In this document: piece by piece, positions 1 to 12,900 of the stretch
How the letters are laid out: each line of letters starts with the position of its first letter
Position numbering within the stretch: the first letter of the stretch is position 1
Assembly (NCBI GenBank): GCA_903813345.2
Contig: CAIIXF020000011.1
Coordinates: 21,559,754 to 21,623,753 of the forward strand
Direction: 5' to 3'
Source of the DNA: Owenia fusiformis
Taxonomy: Eukaryota > Annelida > Polychaeta > Sabellida > Oweniidae
DNA: 64,000 bases
Made by a program: the position numbers and the translations under genes
Notes under the pieces: generated by a model
Told to the model about the DNA's origin: nothing
The model's input: the letters and a program-made list of their open reading frames with translations, nothing else
Database searches by the model: none

Positions 1-3000
1 CAGGTATGTCAGCAATTTTGCGCTCACGTCCCATTAGAAATGCACTCTGCCTGTGAATATGTAATACTGGAAGTGCTTCTTCACCTTTAAATGGGTACAA
101 TCGCCAATGCTTTTTAGGCTTTCTAGCCTCGGGAGGTTCATTATATTTAATAACAACTCCTCTGAATGTGTTTGTGTCTTCAGTTAATTTTCCTGATTTT
201 TCAAAATTTGGTTTGTCTTTGTCATTTTTATCTTTTTTCTCATCTTTTATTCGATCCTCTGGTCTGCCATATTCAAATTCTTCCTTTCTTTCAAATGGGT
301 TACCATCCCCACGACGTTGACGATTTTGACGTCGACGGTCATCATTACGCTGGCGGCTCCAGTTTTGGTTGACCATATTAGGATCTTGTCTTTCATGACG
401 ATCATATCCACTATCCCTTGGTTCCCGTTTTATATGTCGGGGTTGTTCGCGGTCCCGACTACTTCTCTGGGGTTCCATTTCTTCTTCCCATCTGCTATGA
501 CGATCTTCTCTTGCGTGCCTGTCTTCGTGCCTTGAGTGCCGTTCACGTCTATGTGAGTTATCCTCATGATCTCTATGAGACCTTTGATGATGCCCTTCCT
601 TTTGAGAACGGTGTCTATGCTCATGTCTATGGACTGAATAATGTCTATCGGCTGCTATATCTACCTCATCATAAGATCTTGAACGTTTTTTGTCTTTCTT
701 GTGCTTTTTTCTCTTCTCTTTTTTTGATTTCTTTTTCTTATATGTCTCTTGTTCTTCAGATGATACTTCTGATTCAGAAGAGGGTGACCGCTGAGCTTTG
801 TCCATTTTTCTTGTTGATACATACTCTTCCTGATCAGATTCTGTATGTTTGTGACGTTTCCGAACCCTATGGGGGCTAGGAGTTGTAACTCCTCTCACTC
901 CCTTGCCTTTGTCTGCTGGGGGCAGGTTTTCTTCTTCAGAATAATCAGAAGAGTCATTCCTCTCATCAACAGACTGTTCTTCACTAGAAGAGGACTCGAC
1001 TGGTGCCTCATTGCTTGCATCATCATCAGAAGTTTCTGATTCACTTTCCATATCTTGTCTCTTTGGCCTCCGTTTCTCTTCATATTTTTCTCTCTGAAAA
1101 TACAAAAATAGTAATACAATTGATTACACGAACGGAAGGAATTACGCACTCAAAAATATGCAGACTGCTTGGATAATTGTTTCCTTAGTGTTTCAAATCA
1201 ATGGTATCATTTCTTGATGTCAATTACAGCTTTGTGATATTTGGAACAATTACCTTTCAGAATGGTTTAGACTTCAGACATGTCAGAACAAATTCAGGTA
1301 TCTGGGAAACCTCTAGTTCATATCAATATCAATTGAAATAACATTTTTGATGTTAAAAAGCAATTATGTGGAGGTATAAACAGGCCTAACCATTGACAAC
1401 ATACCGTACAGTGACAAAATATACGGTTGTACACTTTAGCTGTACATTGTCATGTTTTGAGCAAAAATTGTGATGTAGGTTTAAAAAGATTTATCTAAGG
1501 AATATAAAGTAGGATTTATGTTTAATTTCATTTAATTTCATTTTTGCCTCAAATAGCCAAAGTGTACACCTGTATATTTTGTCACTGTACATTGTCGGTG
1601 GTTAGGCGTGATAAGCCCCCCGAGTTGAATGTTCAGTGTTTAGAAATTGTCTGTAGTCCATTTCAATTGCACTGGTACTGCATTTGATTATGCTGTTACC
1701 GAAACAGATCCTTTTGGGAATGGGTACCATTTACATTTAATTTGAGAAATTACTGGCATAAATGAAACCTTATTAAAACAGCATTTATATTATTCAAAAG
1801 CGTTCGTAATCAATGATTCCCAGCCCTCTGAAGTTTGAAAAATAAAAATCCCTGGATGTTAATCCATAGGTAATCCTTGAAAATGAAAATATTTTTGGGA
1901 GTATATGGTGCAATCTAATAGTCAATAAAATGTTTTAAAGTGTTTTGAATTTTGATGTTTTTTTTAAATGACAAACACAAGGAAAATGCATGAAAAAACT
2001 TCCCCAATTCATTCTACAAACAACTCACGGTCCTTTTAAGGTTCTTAAACATTTTGGCTAGAGAGCCTTAGATTTTAAGGTTCTTAAGCATTGTGATAAC
2101 CAATTTTGCTAAAGCCTTAAGGTTCTTAAATATTTTTGGCTAAAGTGCCTTAAAATTTAAGGCTCTTTAGCAAAATTGGTTACCAAAATGATAAAGGAAT
2201 TCTGACCAGCAGAAATGACCAAATATTGCAGTTTGGGACTAAATCAAATGACCTTGACATATTCTTCACCCTGACTATTTTGTGCTAAAACAATTAATAT
2301 ATCATAATTATGTAAGCAGATATCACTTAAATATAAAACATATTTTTGTTCGTTATAAAACCGGAAGTGTGTTCTCTCACATCGATTTCATTGTTTTCAA
2401 ATTAACTGAAGATTTTAAATGAGCACATATAAAAACTGTATAATAGTATAAATCTTTTAATTCTTTTAAACTTTTGCTTCGAGAACAAGTTATTTTCAGA
2501 GAGCTGAAAAAGTTATTTCATCATGTTCATGGTTATTCTGACCATGTACATTGTGATCATTGTCCTTTAAATTATATGTGCAACTATTTGAATTGACTGG
2601 AGGTCAAAACAGAACTCTGTTATCTTTGTTCAAAAAATGTCTAAAAATGCCACATTTATTGCCACTTCCTGTTTTGTCATTTCCTGTTAAGTACCACTGC
2701 ACCTTAAAATTTTACTGCAGATGATGTGTGGAATGAGTTAGAGTGGGAAATGCCATGTTTGTGATCCAATCGCCATGTTTGTGATCCAAGGAGGATTGAC
2801 TCCCAGAATGCAACATCAGTTAACCTTATTCACTCGTGACAGGTTTCAAAATGGCTGAACAGCATTTTGAAAGCTGGCACGTGTCATGTTGCATTCTGGG
2901 AGCCAATCCTCATTGCGGCGTAATCGGGCTCCAAAATCACCTCAACATTTGAAGAGTCGGCATTAACATGCCGACTGAGATCGGGTAGGGCGAAGGGGTG

Positions 3001-3617
3001 TAATGTCGACGTGTGGGGTAATGTCGACATAATGGACGGGGTAACTTCGACACTTACGTATTAGAAGTAGAATTTCCGTTTTCCGCCATGTTTGATTTCT
3101 GGAAAAATTAAAATCTCGCGAGATCTCGATCCATGCGAGAAAAAAAACATGGCTTCCCCCTAGATCGGAAATTAGAGCAAATAAACAACAAGGTGTCGAA
3201 GTTACCCCACATGTCGAAGTTACCCCAAAACGGTGTCGACGTTACACCCCTTCGCCCTAATTCAAATTCAAAAGTAATTCCAGTTTATATTGGTCATCAA
3301 AGGCATGATATCTATCTCTCAGATTTGGGAAATCTCCTCTAAATTATAGATGCTGGCCAGATCATTCTGTAGTGTAAGAGGCTCGAACATGCTCAGATTT
3401 GGGATATCTATGCTCTGAATTAATCCATCCATGATGATGGAACAACAAACAAATGATGAAAAATCAGAAAAATACTCAAAAATACAACCTTGACTTTTTC
3501 ATATTTGCTTTGACTTTTATCATCGAATTTGTCACTCTTCTTATCAATAAATTTTCTGTCTTGTTCTTGATTATCATAATATCGTTCTTCCTTTCTGCTA
3601 CGCTTATGAGAAGGCAT
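1..3617 (-). CDS. SNIP1: SNIP1 (Smad nuclear-interacting protein 1), 5' part
   Basis: Two coding exons are visible on the minus strand: exon 1 3617-3489 (43 codons, ATG at 3617-3615) and exon 2 1093-1, which continues past the window edge. The donor after 3489 and the TTTTCAG acceptor before 1093 join in phase 0. The N-terminal part is very low complexity: Ser/Glu-rich (MESESETSDD), then Lys- and His/Arg-rich RS-like stretches. The last ~45 visible residues carry the conserved entry to the FHA domain (FRGVVIKYNEPPEARKPKK, then WRLYPFKGEEALPVLHIHRQ), close to my memory of vertebrate SNIP1; the FHA domain itself lies outside. Known family role: spliceosome/RES complex member and regulator of Smad and NF-kB transcription, nuclear. 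It is divergently paired with BLOC1S3. The identification is strong although the 3' half is missing. Confidence 0.93.
1384..1607. mobile_element. MITE-like inverted repeat in SNIP1 intron 1
   Basis: Two arms of roughly 55 bp face each other. Both begin GCCTAACC (1384-1391 and, reversed, 1600-1607) and contain GTACAGTGACAAAATATAC (with one mismatch in the other arm). The centre is AT-rich and has no reading frame. This is the structure of a non-autonomous DNA transposon; I could not settle a target duplication, so the superfamily is unassigned. Confidence 0.6.
2093..2187. repeat. Imperfect hairpin with AAGGTTCTTAA repeats
   Basis: AACCAATTTTGCTAAAG near 2098 is mirrored by CTTTAGCAAAATTGGTTA ending near 2185, and the stretch 2030-2190 also holds several direct copies of TTAAGGTTCTTAA. 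No coding potential. Probably a small decayed fold-back element in SNIP1 intron 1. The sequence just downstream (2195-2360, ending AAAACCGGAAGTG) recurs at about 44255-44480 and, reversed, near 8505-8600, so it is a dispersed repeat. Confidence 0.5.
2791..2911. repeat. Short inverted repeat (26 bp arms)
   Basis: GAGGATTGACTCCCAGAATG at 2791 is mirrored by CATTCTGGGAGCCAATCCTC ending at 2911, with one mismatch over about 26 bp. The loop contains a fragment of the AAAATGGCTG-type repeat common in this genome. It looks like a very small fold-back element; a target duplication was not identified. Confidence 0.45.
2988..3257. mobile_element. MITE with TA duplication (Tc1/mariner-like)
   Basis: The ends are GGGCGAAGGGGTGTAA and its reverse complement, flanked on both sides by TA (2986-2987, 3258-3259). 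Subterminal GTCGACRTTAC and GTCGAAGTTACCCC motifs are repeated in both arms. It sits in SNIP1 intron 1. A diverged second copy lies near 49350-49550. TA target duplication and terminal repeats are established hallmarks of Tc1/mariner-type MITEs. Confidence 0.7.
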
Positions 3618-3946
3618 TTTAAATAAAATATTCCAGGGTAACGTTTCCGGAATGGCGACCGGAAGTAGAACAGTCTACATACCAAATTCCAAAATACGGA
3701 ATAACTAAAATAGATAAATTAAATTGGAAAAATTAGATTAATATCGGTCACTTATTTAATTTTTGATATATCAATATAAAGGCTAAATTTTGATTTCGTA
3801 AATATATTTTTAATTGAGAGATGTTTAACAATTTTTCATCCTTCTATTTATTCTGTTTTAGTTTGGCATTTATATCTACTCCATTTTAAAAGTCCGGAAC
3901 TAAAATACTTTATTCACGTTTAGAGGGGCATTTTAGGCATGCCACT
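3618..3946. promoter_or_regulatory. Divergent SNIP1/BLOC1S3 promoter region
   Basis: Only 329 bp separate the two start codons, which point away from each other, so the promoters and both 5' UTRs must lie here. Visible motifs are a canonical ETS/GABP site CCGGAAGT (3659-3666), an inverted TTCCGG close by, and a YY1-like ATGGCGACC (3652-3660). ETS and YY1 sites are typical of TATA-less housekeeping bidirectional promoters. Start sites cannot be read from sequence alone. Confidence 0.6.
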
Positions 3947-6900
3947 ATGTCCAACGATGTTTCAAACCAAACAGTAGTAGCAGGAGAAGCATCTGAATCG
4001 GATGATGATGATTTCAAGGAGTCTTTAAAGGTAACGACGTGAAATATTGTAACACTTCATCTATTATCGCCCAAAATATTGAAATTTTTTTTAACGTAGT
4101 GGCTCCAGGACCGACAATTGTCGGTACTGGAGACTGTCCAGGGGTATTTGCTGGGGTACCGACAATTGTCGGCACTCTATCGTCACCTAGTAGTGCCAGA
4201 TAGAGAACCGACAATTGTCGGTACGCAAGTGGCTGCTACGTGTTTTTGCTAGAGAGCCGACAATTTCATAAATAAATCCACTACTTTTACTTTCGGAATA
4301 ACCTCATCTCGGTAGCCTAGTGGTTAGCGAGCACGACTCCAACACACTCGGTCACGAGTTCGAATCCCGGCAGGACCTATTTTTTTCTTTTGAGGGGGCG
4401 GGGGGCAAAGTGCTTCTTTTGCAGTATGGAATCGTACAGGCATTAACTTGTAGTGAGCCATAATTTATTTCGACAAAAATTGATTCAACTTCCATTAAAA
4501 TTGTCCTACAACTTCAATTAAAAAACATTTTAAAGCTCTTTTCTTGTTCTATCTAATGGGTCGATATATACAGTTAGGGGAGGGGATGTTTTCGCCCCCG
4601 TCGCTCTCTACCCTTACTACGCCATGGCACAGGAGAAATATCTCATTTGGAATATATTACTGTTTACTTTGCGTTTGGTAGCTCTCTCATGCGAGATGGA
4701 ATCGTGGCCATTAACTAAGGGAGCCAAATGCAACTTCCATCAAAAATTGTGCTATAAGGTATGAGTACCGTAATCCAACACCAAATTCGAAAATTCATAG
4801 ATTCATTCGTAGATACGAAAAATTTCGAACGGAATGCGTGACATATACGTAATTCGCGTGAAAAGTCCGAACGAAATGCGTACGTTTTTTTTCGGCGTTC
4901 GTATTTTTGCTGTGTAGACGAACTTTTTTCGAAATTTTTCTACAGAAATATTTTTGCTTGACAATTACCAGGTAAAATGCGTATTTGCGTGACATTTTCT
5001 GTCACGCAAAAATAACTGGCGTGACTTCAAATTCTTCAGCAAATGCGTGACAAATACGCAAATTGCGGGACAGTTGACAGGCCTGGGGTTATTTAGAACG
5101 ATACCACAGGTTTTTAAATGGACTATATAGGGTTTGGTAATCCCCGGGTAACCGGGGCTAATGCCCTCCCCGGGTTTTGCACTTGTTCCCAAAATATCCG
5201 TATGATATCTGAAATATCCCCCCGCGCATTGCGCATGCGCCAGAAAATTCGAAAATCAATATTTGTCGGTCCTCTAGCGTGTAAACACAGCATATCTCCC
5301 GTACCGACAATTTATTTGTCGGTCCTCTAGCGTGCCACCACATCAGAGTCTAGAGTACCGACAATTGTCGGTACTCTAGCCTTTACGTTTTTTTAAAGTT
5401 TTTGAACTTGATATAATGTGTATCTCACATTTTCTCTGCATCTGAATGCGTCTCTCATTTACCTACCATTATTAAGTATACATTCATATATGTTCTTCTT
5501 CAATGTCACCTATACTATATCTTTTACAGTTGGGGACAAAAATAAATGACAGGTCGATTTTCGATCACCATTTCCTAATTATGGTGGTCTGAAAGCCCAT
5601 AATTTCCAATATTGTCTAGATATATATCCCTTAAAATTTGTATATTTTACATTTATTTTGTATAATCTCATCCACTGATGTATGGCCTCTTGTAAATTCT
5701 CTTATTTTTAACATGGGAAATCCTCACTTCAGCAAATCCACCTGTCATTTATTTATGTCCCCAACTGTAGTCTGAAATTTTTTGAAATTTGGAATGAAAA
5801 TATTCAGACTATAGCCAACATATGTTAAAATTTTGGATTGAAAATTATTTGATTACATTACATAAGTGCCATTCAAAATGGCCAATTGGGTAAATTAATT
5901 TGCATATTTGTTTCTTCCCCTAGCTTTATTTCCATTTGATAATATGCTGTGTTACTTTTTAAGCATTTAATATATATATATCCTACAGATGCGAGTAGAA
6001 ATAATCTTGATTTACTTCATTAAAAATTCTCAATTCAGTCAAACTGATGTCATATTTCATCAGTGTCAAGATTTAGGGACAAAAATTTATGCCATTTTGA
6101 AGTAAGGCTTTTTTTCTTTACAATGACGAATTGAGAAATTTAAAAACATCCCACTTACTGAACTTTTAAACTTTTAAGGCATTTATTTTCAAAAAGCTTT
6201 ACATTGGCGAAATTCCATTACATTCTTGGACTTAGATTATTTTGTGATTGAAAGTTGTGAACATTTATGGCATGGATTTTCAAAAGGGTTTTCAAAAAGC
6301 TTTACATTGGCCATATTCCTTTACATTCTTGGACTTAGATTATTTTACGATCTATAGAAGTGAAATTTTACAGCATGCATTTCTAAAAAGCTTTACATTG
6401 GCCATATTTCTTTACATTCTCGGACTTACATTATTTTACGATCTATGTAGAAGTGAAATTTTATGGCATACATTTTCAAAAAGCTTTACATTGGCCATTT
6501 TCCTTTACATTCTTGGACTTACAATATTTCACGAACCAAAGACATGAACTTATGCAGGCATTTTCAAAAAGCTTTACATTGGCCATATTCCTTTACATTC
6601 TTGGACTTAGAATATTTCACGAAGCAAAGTTGTGAACTTTTTATGCAGGCATTTTCAAAAAGCTTTACATGGGCGAAATTCCATTACATTCTTGGACTTA
6701 GATTATTTTGCAATTGAAAGTTGTGAACTTTTATAGCATGCATTTTCAAAAAGCTTTACATTGGCCATATTCCTTTACATTCTTGGACTTAGATTATTTT
6801 ACGATCTATAGAAGTGAAATTTTATGGCATGCATTTTCAAAAAGCTTTACATTGGCCATTTTCCTTTACATTCTTGGACTTAGAATATTTTACGATATAT

Positions 6901-9900
6901 ACTTGATAACTTTTAAGGCATGTATTTTCAAAAAGCTTTACATTGGCCATATTCCTTTACATTCTTGGACTTAGATTATTTAACGATCTATAGAAGTGAA
7001 ATTTTATGGCATGCATTTTCAAAAAGCTTTACATTGGCCATTTTCCTTTACATTCTTGGACTTAGATTATTTTGCGATTGAAAGTTGTGAACTTTTATAG
7101 TATGCATTTTCAAAAAGCTTTACATTGGCCATATTCCATTACATTCTTGGACTTAGATTATTTTACGATGTAAACTTGTGAACTTTTATAGCCGGCATTT
7201 TCAAAAAGCTTTACATTGGCCATATTCCTTTACATTCTTGGACTTGGAATATTTTACGATCTATAGAAGTGAAATTTTATGGCATTCATTTTTCAAAAAG
7301 CTTTACATTGGCCATATTCCATTACATTCTTGGACTTAGATTATTTTACGATGTAAACTTGTGAACTTTTATAGCAGGCATTTTCAAAAAGCTTTACATT
7401 GGCCATATTCCTTTACATTCTTGGACTTAGATTATTTAACGATCTATAGAAGTGAAATTTTATGGCATGCATTTTCAAAAAGCTTTACATTGGCCATTTT
7501 CCTTTACATTCTTGGACTTAGATTATTTTGCGATTGAAAGTTGTGAACTTTTATAGTATGCATTTTCAAAAAGCTTTACATTGGCCATATTCCATTACAT
7601 TCTTGGACTTAGATTAAATTTACGATGTAAACTTGTGAACTTTTATAGCAGGCATTTTCAAAAAGCTTTACATTGGCCATATTCCTTTACATTCTTGGAC
7701 TTGGAATATTTTACGATCTATAGAAGTGAAATTTTATGGCATTCATTTTCAAAAAGCTTTACATTGGCCATATTCCATTACATTTTTGGACTTAGATTAT
7801 TTCAAGATTTAAAGTTGTAAACTATTATGTTATGTATTTTCAAAAAGCTTTACATTGGCCAAATTCCTTTACGATTTAGTTGTGAACTCTCATAGAATGC
7901 TGTACATGTATTTCCACGCTTTACAGTGTCCCCTTTCCTTTACTTATTTTGACTTATAGATTATTTGGTATTTGTTGGATTCTGTTCTTTCACGACGTAC
8001 AGTACATGTAGAATTGTAAAAACCATATGTCATTGGAGAGAATACAGTAAAGATCGCTAATATAAAGAAATGAACTTGCATAGACAATAGTATTGATAAT
8101 GATTGAAGAAATTCCCAACAGAGCCCCTCAAATAGATGGGATTGTTTTCCCCGATCATCTTAAATACTTTCACAAGAGATGGTTGAAAATCGATCTAAAG
8201 TTATACCTTATATTTTCAATTTGATGATAGATCATGATTCCAGGTGGGAAAATCATGTAAAAGGCGAGAAATGTTAAAAGAAATGAGAAAGTTTGATGGG
8301 CTTTTGACATGCGCAGAACTCATGCGCAGAAGCTCTTTTGGTAAATGCCGATCAAAATTCTTAACTTTGAAACATTTCCTTCATTTTATGGACTATTTTG
8401 CGATAACATTAGAAAAATATGGTGTTGAAAGCACCCAATGATAGATATTAATCGAGAGGATGCACCGGCCAATACTTATATCCAAAGTAGAATACATGTA
8501 TGGAATTTGACACGCCGACCTCAGAGAAAACACTTCCGGTTTTATAACCAAATACTCTATCGATCAGAATATCTTATTGTAATTTCGCCTGACATCTGCT
8601 AATATGATATGTGAATATTTGTTGATTTGATTGTTAATTTCAAATTACTCAGAAGTACACGTAGGTACATGTAAGGGAAAGAACATAAGTCGAGGTTTAC
8701 ATCGTAAAATAATCTAAGTCCAAGAATGTAAAGGAATATGGCCAATGTAAAGCTTTTTGAAAATGCATGCTATAAAAGTTCACAACTTTCAATCGCAAAA
8801 TAATCTAAGTCCAAGAATGTAATGGAATTTTGCCAATGTAAAGCTTTTTGAAAATGCATGCCATAAAATTTCACTTCTATAGATCGTAAAATAATCTAAG
8901 TCCAAGAATGTAAAGGAATATGGCCAATGTAAAGGTTTTTGAAAATGCATGCTATAAAAGTTCACAACTTTAAATCGCAAAATAATCTAAGTCCAAGAAT
9001 GTAATGGAATTTCACCAATGTAAAGCTTTTTGAAAATGCATGCCATAAAATTTCACTTCTATAGATCGTAAAATAATCTAAGTCCAAGAATGTAAAGGAA
9101 TATGGCCAATGTAAAGCTTTTTAAAAATGCATGCTGTAAAATTTCACTTCTATAGATCGTTAAATAATCTAAGTCCAAGAATGTAAAGGAATATGGCCAA
9201 TGTAAAACTTTTTGAAAATGCATGCTATTAAAGTTCACAACTTTCAATCGCAAAATAATCTAAGTCCAAGAATGTAATGGAATTTTGCCAATGTAAAGCT
9301 TTTTGAAAATGCCTGCATAAAAAGTTCACAACTTTGCTTCATGAAATATTCTAAGTCCAAGAATGAAAAGGAAAATGGCCAATGTGAAGCTTTTTGAAAA
9401 TGCCTGCATTAAAAGTTCACAACTTTGCATCATGAAATATTCTAAGTCCAAGAATGTAAAGGAATATGGCCAATGTAAAGCTTTTTGAAAATGCCTGCTA
9501 TAAAAGTTCACAAGTTTACATCGTAAAATAATCTAAGTCCAAGAATGTAATGGAATATGGCCAATGTAAAGCTTTTTGAAAATGGATACCTTAAAATTTC
9601 ACTTCTATAGATCGTAAAATACATGTATTCCAAGTCCAAGAATGTAAAGGAATATGGCCACTGTAAAGCTTTTTGAAAATGCCTGCTATAAAAGTTCACA
9701 AGTTTACATCGTAAAATAATCTAAGTCCAAGAATGTAATGGAATATGGCCAATGTAAAGCTTTTTGAAAATGCATACTATAAAAGTTCACAACTTTCAAT
9801 CGCAAAATAATCTAAGTCCAAGAATGAAAAGGAAAATGGCCAATGTAAAGCTTTTTGAAAATGCATGCCTTAAAAGTTATCAAGTATATATCGTAAAATA

Positions 9901-12900
9901 ATCTAAGTCCAAGAATGTAAAGCAATATCGCCAATGTAAAGGTTTTTGGAAATGCATGCTATAAAAGTTCACAACTTTCAATCGCAAAATATTCTGAGTC
10001 CAAGAATGTAAAGGAAAATGGCTTTGCTTCGTGAAATACTCTAAGTCCAAAAATGTAAAGGAATATGGCCAATGTAAAGCTTTTTGGAAATACATGCCTT
10101 GAAAGTTATCAAGTATATATCATAAAATAATCTAAGTCCAAGAATGTAAAGGAATATCGCCAATGTAAAGGTTTTTGGAAATGCATGCTATAAAAGTTCA
10201 CAACTTTCAATCGCAAAATATTCTGAGTCCAAGAATGTAAAGGAAAATGGCCAATGTAAAGCTTTTTGAAAATGCATGCTATAAAAGTTCACAACTTTCA
10301 ATTGCAAGTCCAAGAATGTAATGGAATTTCGCCAATGTAAAGCTTTTTGAAAATGCCTGCATTAAAAGTTCACAACTTTGTTTCGTGAAATATTCTAAGT
10401 CCAAGAATGTAAAGGAATATGGCCAATGTAAAGCTTTTTGAAAATACATGCCTTAAAAGTTATCAAGTATATCGTAAAAATAAATAAAATTTCACTTCTA
10501 ATACTGTAGATTGGGTTAATTTGGCGCTACTTAATTTGGCGATTTTTCCATTTTTGGCATATTGGCGGCTATTTAATTTGGCGGACATGCAAAAATTTTT
10601 AACTTACGCGCTGTCTGCGAATTACCATGTAAATGGGCATGTTTGGCTATGTTGATTTTTTCTTTTGAGGACCACTGGAGATATTCACCAAGTTTGCACA
10701 TTTTTGTGAGATCATCCTTTACATTTTGCACCTCAATCGATGCTGCTACTATACCATGCTTTTCCTCTCCAGTTTTTCCCTGAGTATTAATGAGTGACTG
10801 ACCAGTTCTGAGCCAATTTATGAGAGACTTTTTTCATATTTTTTAAAAAACTAGACCGGAAGTGACCTAAATACACTGGACTAAATACCTTAGATAATTC
10901 CCGGGGATTCATTCTAAATTTTGGCGAAGATTTATATTGGCGAATTTTTCAATTTCGCCAAATTCGCCAAATTAAAGCGGGCGCCAAATTAACCCAATCT
11001 ACAGTAGATCGTAAAATAATCTAAGTCCAAGAAAGTAAAGGAATATGGCCAATGTTAAGCTTTTTAAAAATGCATGTTGTAAAATTTCACCACGTTGGAT
11101 CGTAAAATAATCTACCTGTAAGTCCAAGAATGTAATGGAATTTCGCCAATGTGAAGCTTTTTGAAAAAGCCTGCATTAAAAGTTCACAACTTTGCATCGT
11201 GAAATATTCGAAGTCCAAGAATGTAAAGGAATATGGCCAATGTAAAGCTTTTTGAAAATGCCTGCTATAAAAGTTCACAAGTTTACATCATAAAATAATC
11301 TAAGTCAAAGAATGTAAAGGAATATGGCCAATGTAAAGCTTTTTGAAAATGCATGCTATAAAAGGTCATAACTTTCAATCATAAAATAATCTAAGTCCAA
11401 GAATGTAATGGAATTTCGCCAATGTAAAGCTTTTTGAAAATGCATGCCATAAAATTTCACTTCTAATGTCTTCTATAGATCGTAAAATAATCTAAGTCCA
11501 AGAATGTAAAGGAATATGGCCAATGTAAAGCTTTTTAAAAATGCATGCTGTAAAATTTCACTTCTATAGATCGTAAAATAATCTAAGTCCAAGAATGTAA
11601 AGGAATATGGCCAATGTAAAGGTTTTTGAAAATACATGCTATAAAAGTTCACAACTTTCAATCGCAAAATATTCTAAGTCCAAGAATGTAAAGGAAAATG
11701 GCCAATGTAAAGCTTTTAAAAAATGCATGCTATAAAAGTTCACAACTTTCAATAGCAAACTAATCTAAGTCCAAGAATGTAAAGGAATATGGCCAATGTA
11801 AAGCTTTTTAAAAATGCATGCTGTAAAATTTCACTTCTATAGATCGTAAAATAATCTAAGTCCAAGAATGTAAAGGAATATGGCCAATGTAAAGGTTTTT
11901 GAAAATGCATGCTATAAAAGTTCACAACTTTCAATCGCAAAATATTCTAAGTCCAAGAATGTAAAGGAAAATGGCCAATGTAAAGCTTTTTAAAAATGCA
12001 TGCTATAAAAGTTCACAACTTTCAATAGCAAAATAATCTAAGTCCAAAAAAGTAATGGAATTTCGCCAATGTAAAGCTTTTTGAAAATGCCTGCATAAAA
12101 AGTTCACAACTTTGCTTCGTGAAATATTCTAAGTCCAAAAATGTAAAGGAATATGGCCAATGTAAAGCTTTTTGAAAATTCATGCCTTGAAAGTTATCAA
12201 GTATACATAATAAAATAATCAAAGTACGAAAATGTAAAGGAAATTGGCCATTGTAAAGCTTTTTGAAAATGGATGCCTCAAAATTTCACAACTTTTAATC
12301 GAAAAATAACCAAAATCCAAGAATGTAAAGAAATATGGCCAATGTAAAGCTTTTTGAAAATGGATGCATTAAAAGTTCACAACCAAGTATCATAAAATAG
12401 TCTAAGTCCTAAAATGTAATGGAATATGGACAATGTAAAGCTTTTTGAGAATGCATGCTTGAAAATTTCATAAAATCTCCATCGTAGGAAAAACAGAGTC
12501 CAAGAATGTATAGGAAATTGCCCAATGTAAAGCTTTTTGAAAATAGGTGCCTCAAAACTTCACAACTTTTAATCGTCAAATAACCAAAGTCCAAGAATGT
12601 AAAGAAATATGGCCAATGTAAAGCATTTTGAAAATACCTGCATGAAAAGTTCCATAAAAAGTTCACAACAATTTAAAGTAAAATATTCTAAGTCCAAGAA
12701 TGTAAAGAAATATGACCAATGTAAAGCATTTTGAAAATGGATGCCTTAAAAGTTCACAACTAAGTATCATAAAATAGTACAAGTCCTAAAATGTAATGGA
12801 ATATGGCCAATGTAAAGCTTTTTGAAAATGGGTGCCTCAAAATTTCACAACTTTCAATCGTGCAATAACCAAAGTCCAAGAATGTAAAGAAATATCGCAT

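Larger units (their letters stand above)
4085..5392. mobile_element. ~1.3 kb TIR element with CCGACAATTGTCGG palindromes
   Basis: The two ends are similar in inverted orientation: ACGTAGTGGCTCCAGGACCG on the left and, reversed, ACGTAAAGGCTAGAGTACCG on the right, each followed by CAATTGTCGG. The 14-bp perfect palindrome occurs at 4111, 4159, 4208 and 5358, and truncated copies occur near 4256 and 5295. Inside are a tRNA-like head and a dispersed repeat (4795-5080). No transposase frame is visible, so this is a non-autonomous element. It starts only ~60 bp after the BLOC1S3 exon 1 donor. The exact ends and target duplication are unclear. Confidence 0.5.

Noticed and set aside
4306-4377. A functional tRNA gene
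   Set aside because: A and B boxes are good but the acceptor and T stems do not pair, so it is a SINE head or dead copy.
6248-12666. Many 60-100 codon frames with peptides like FQKALHWPYSFTFLDL
   Set aside because: They recur with the 91-bp DNA unit in both arms and are broken at irregular points; the 30-residue periodicity is a by-product of the satellite, not a repeat protein.
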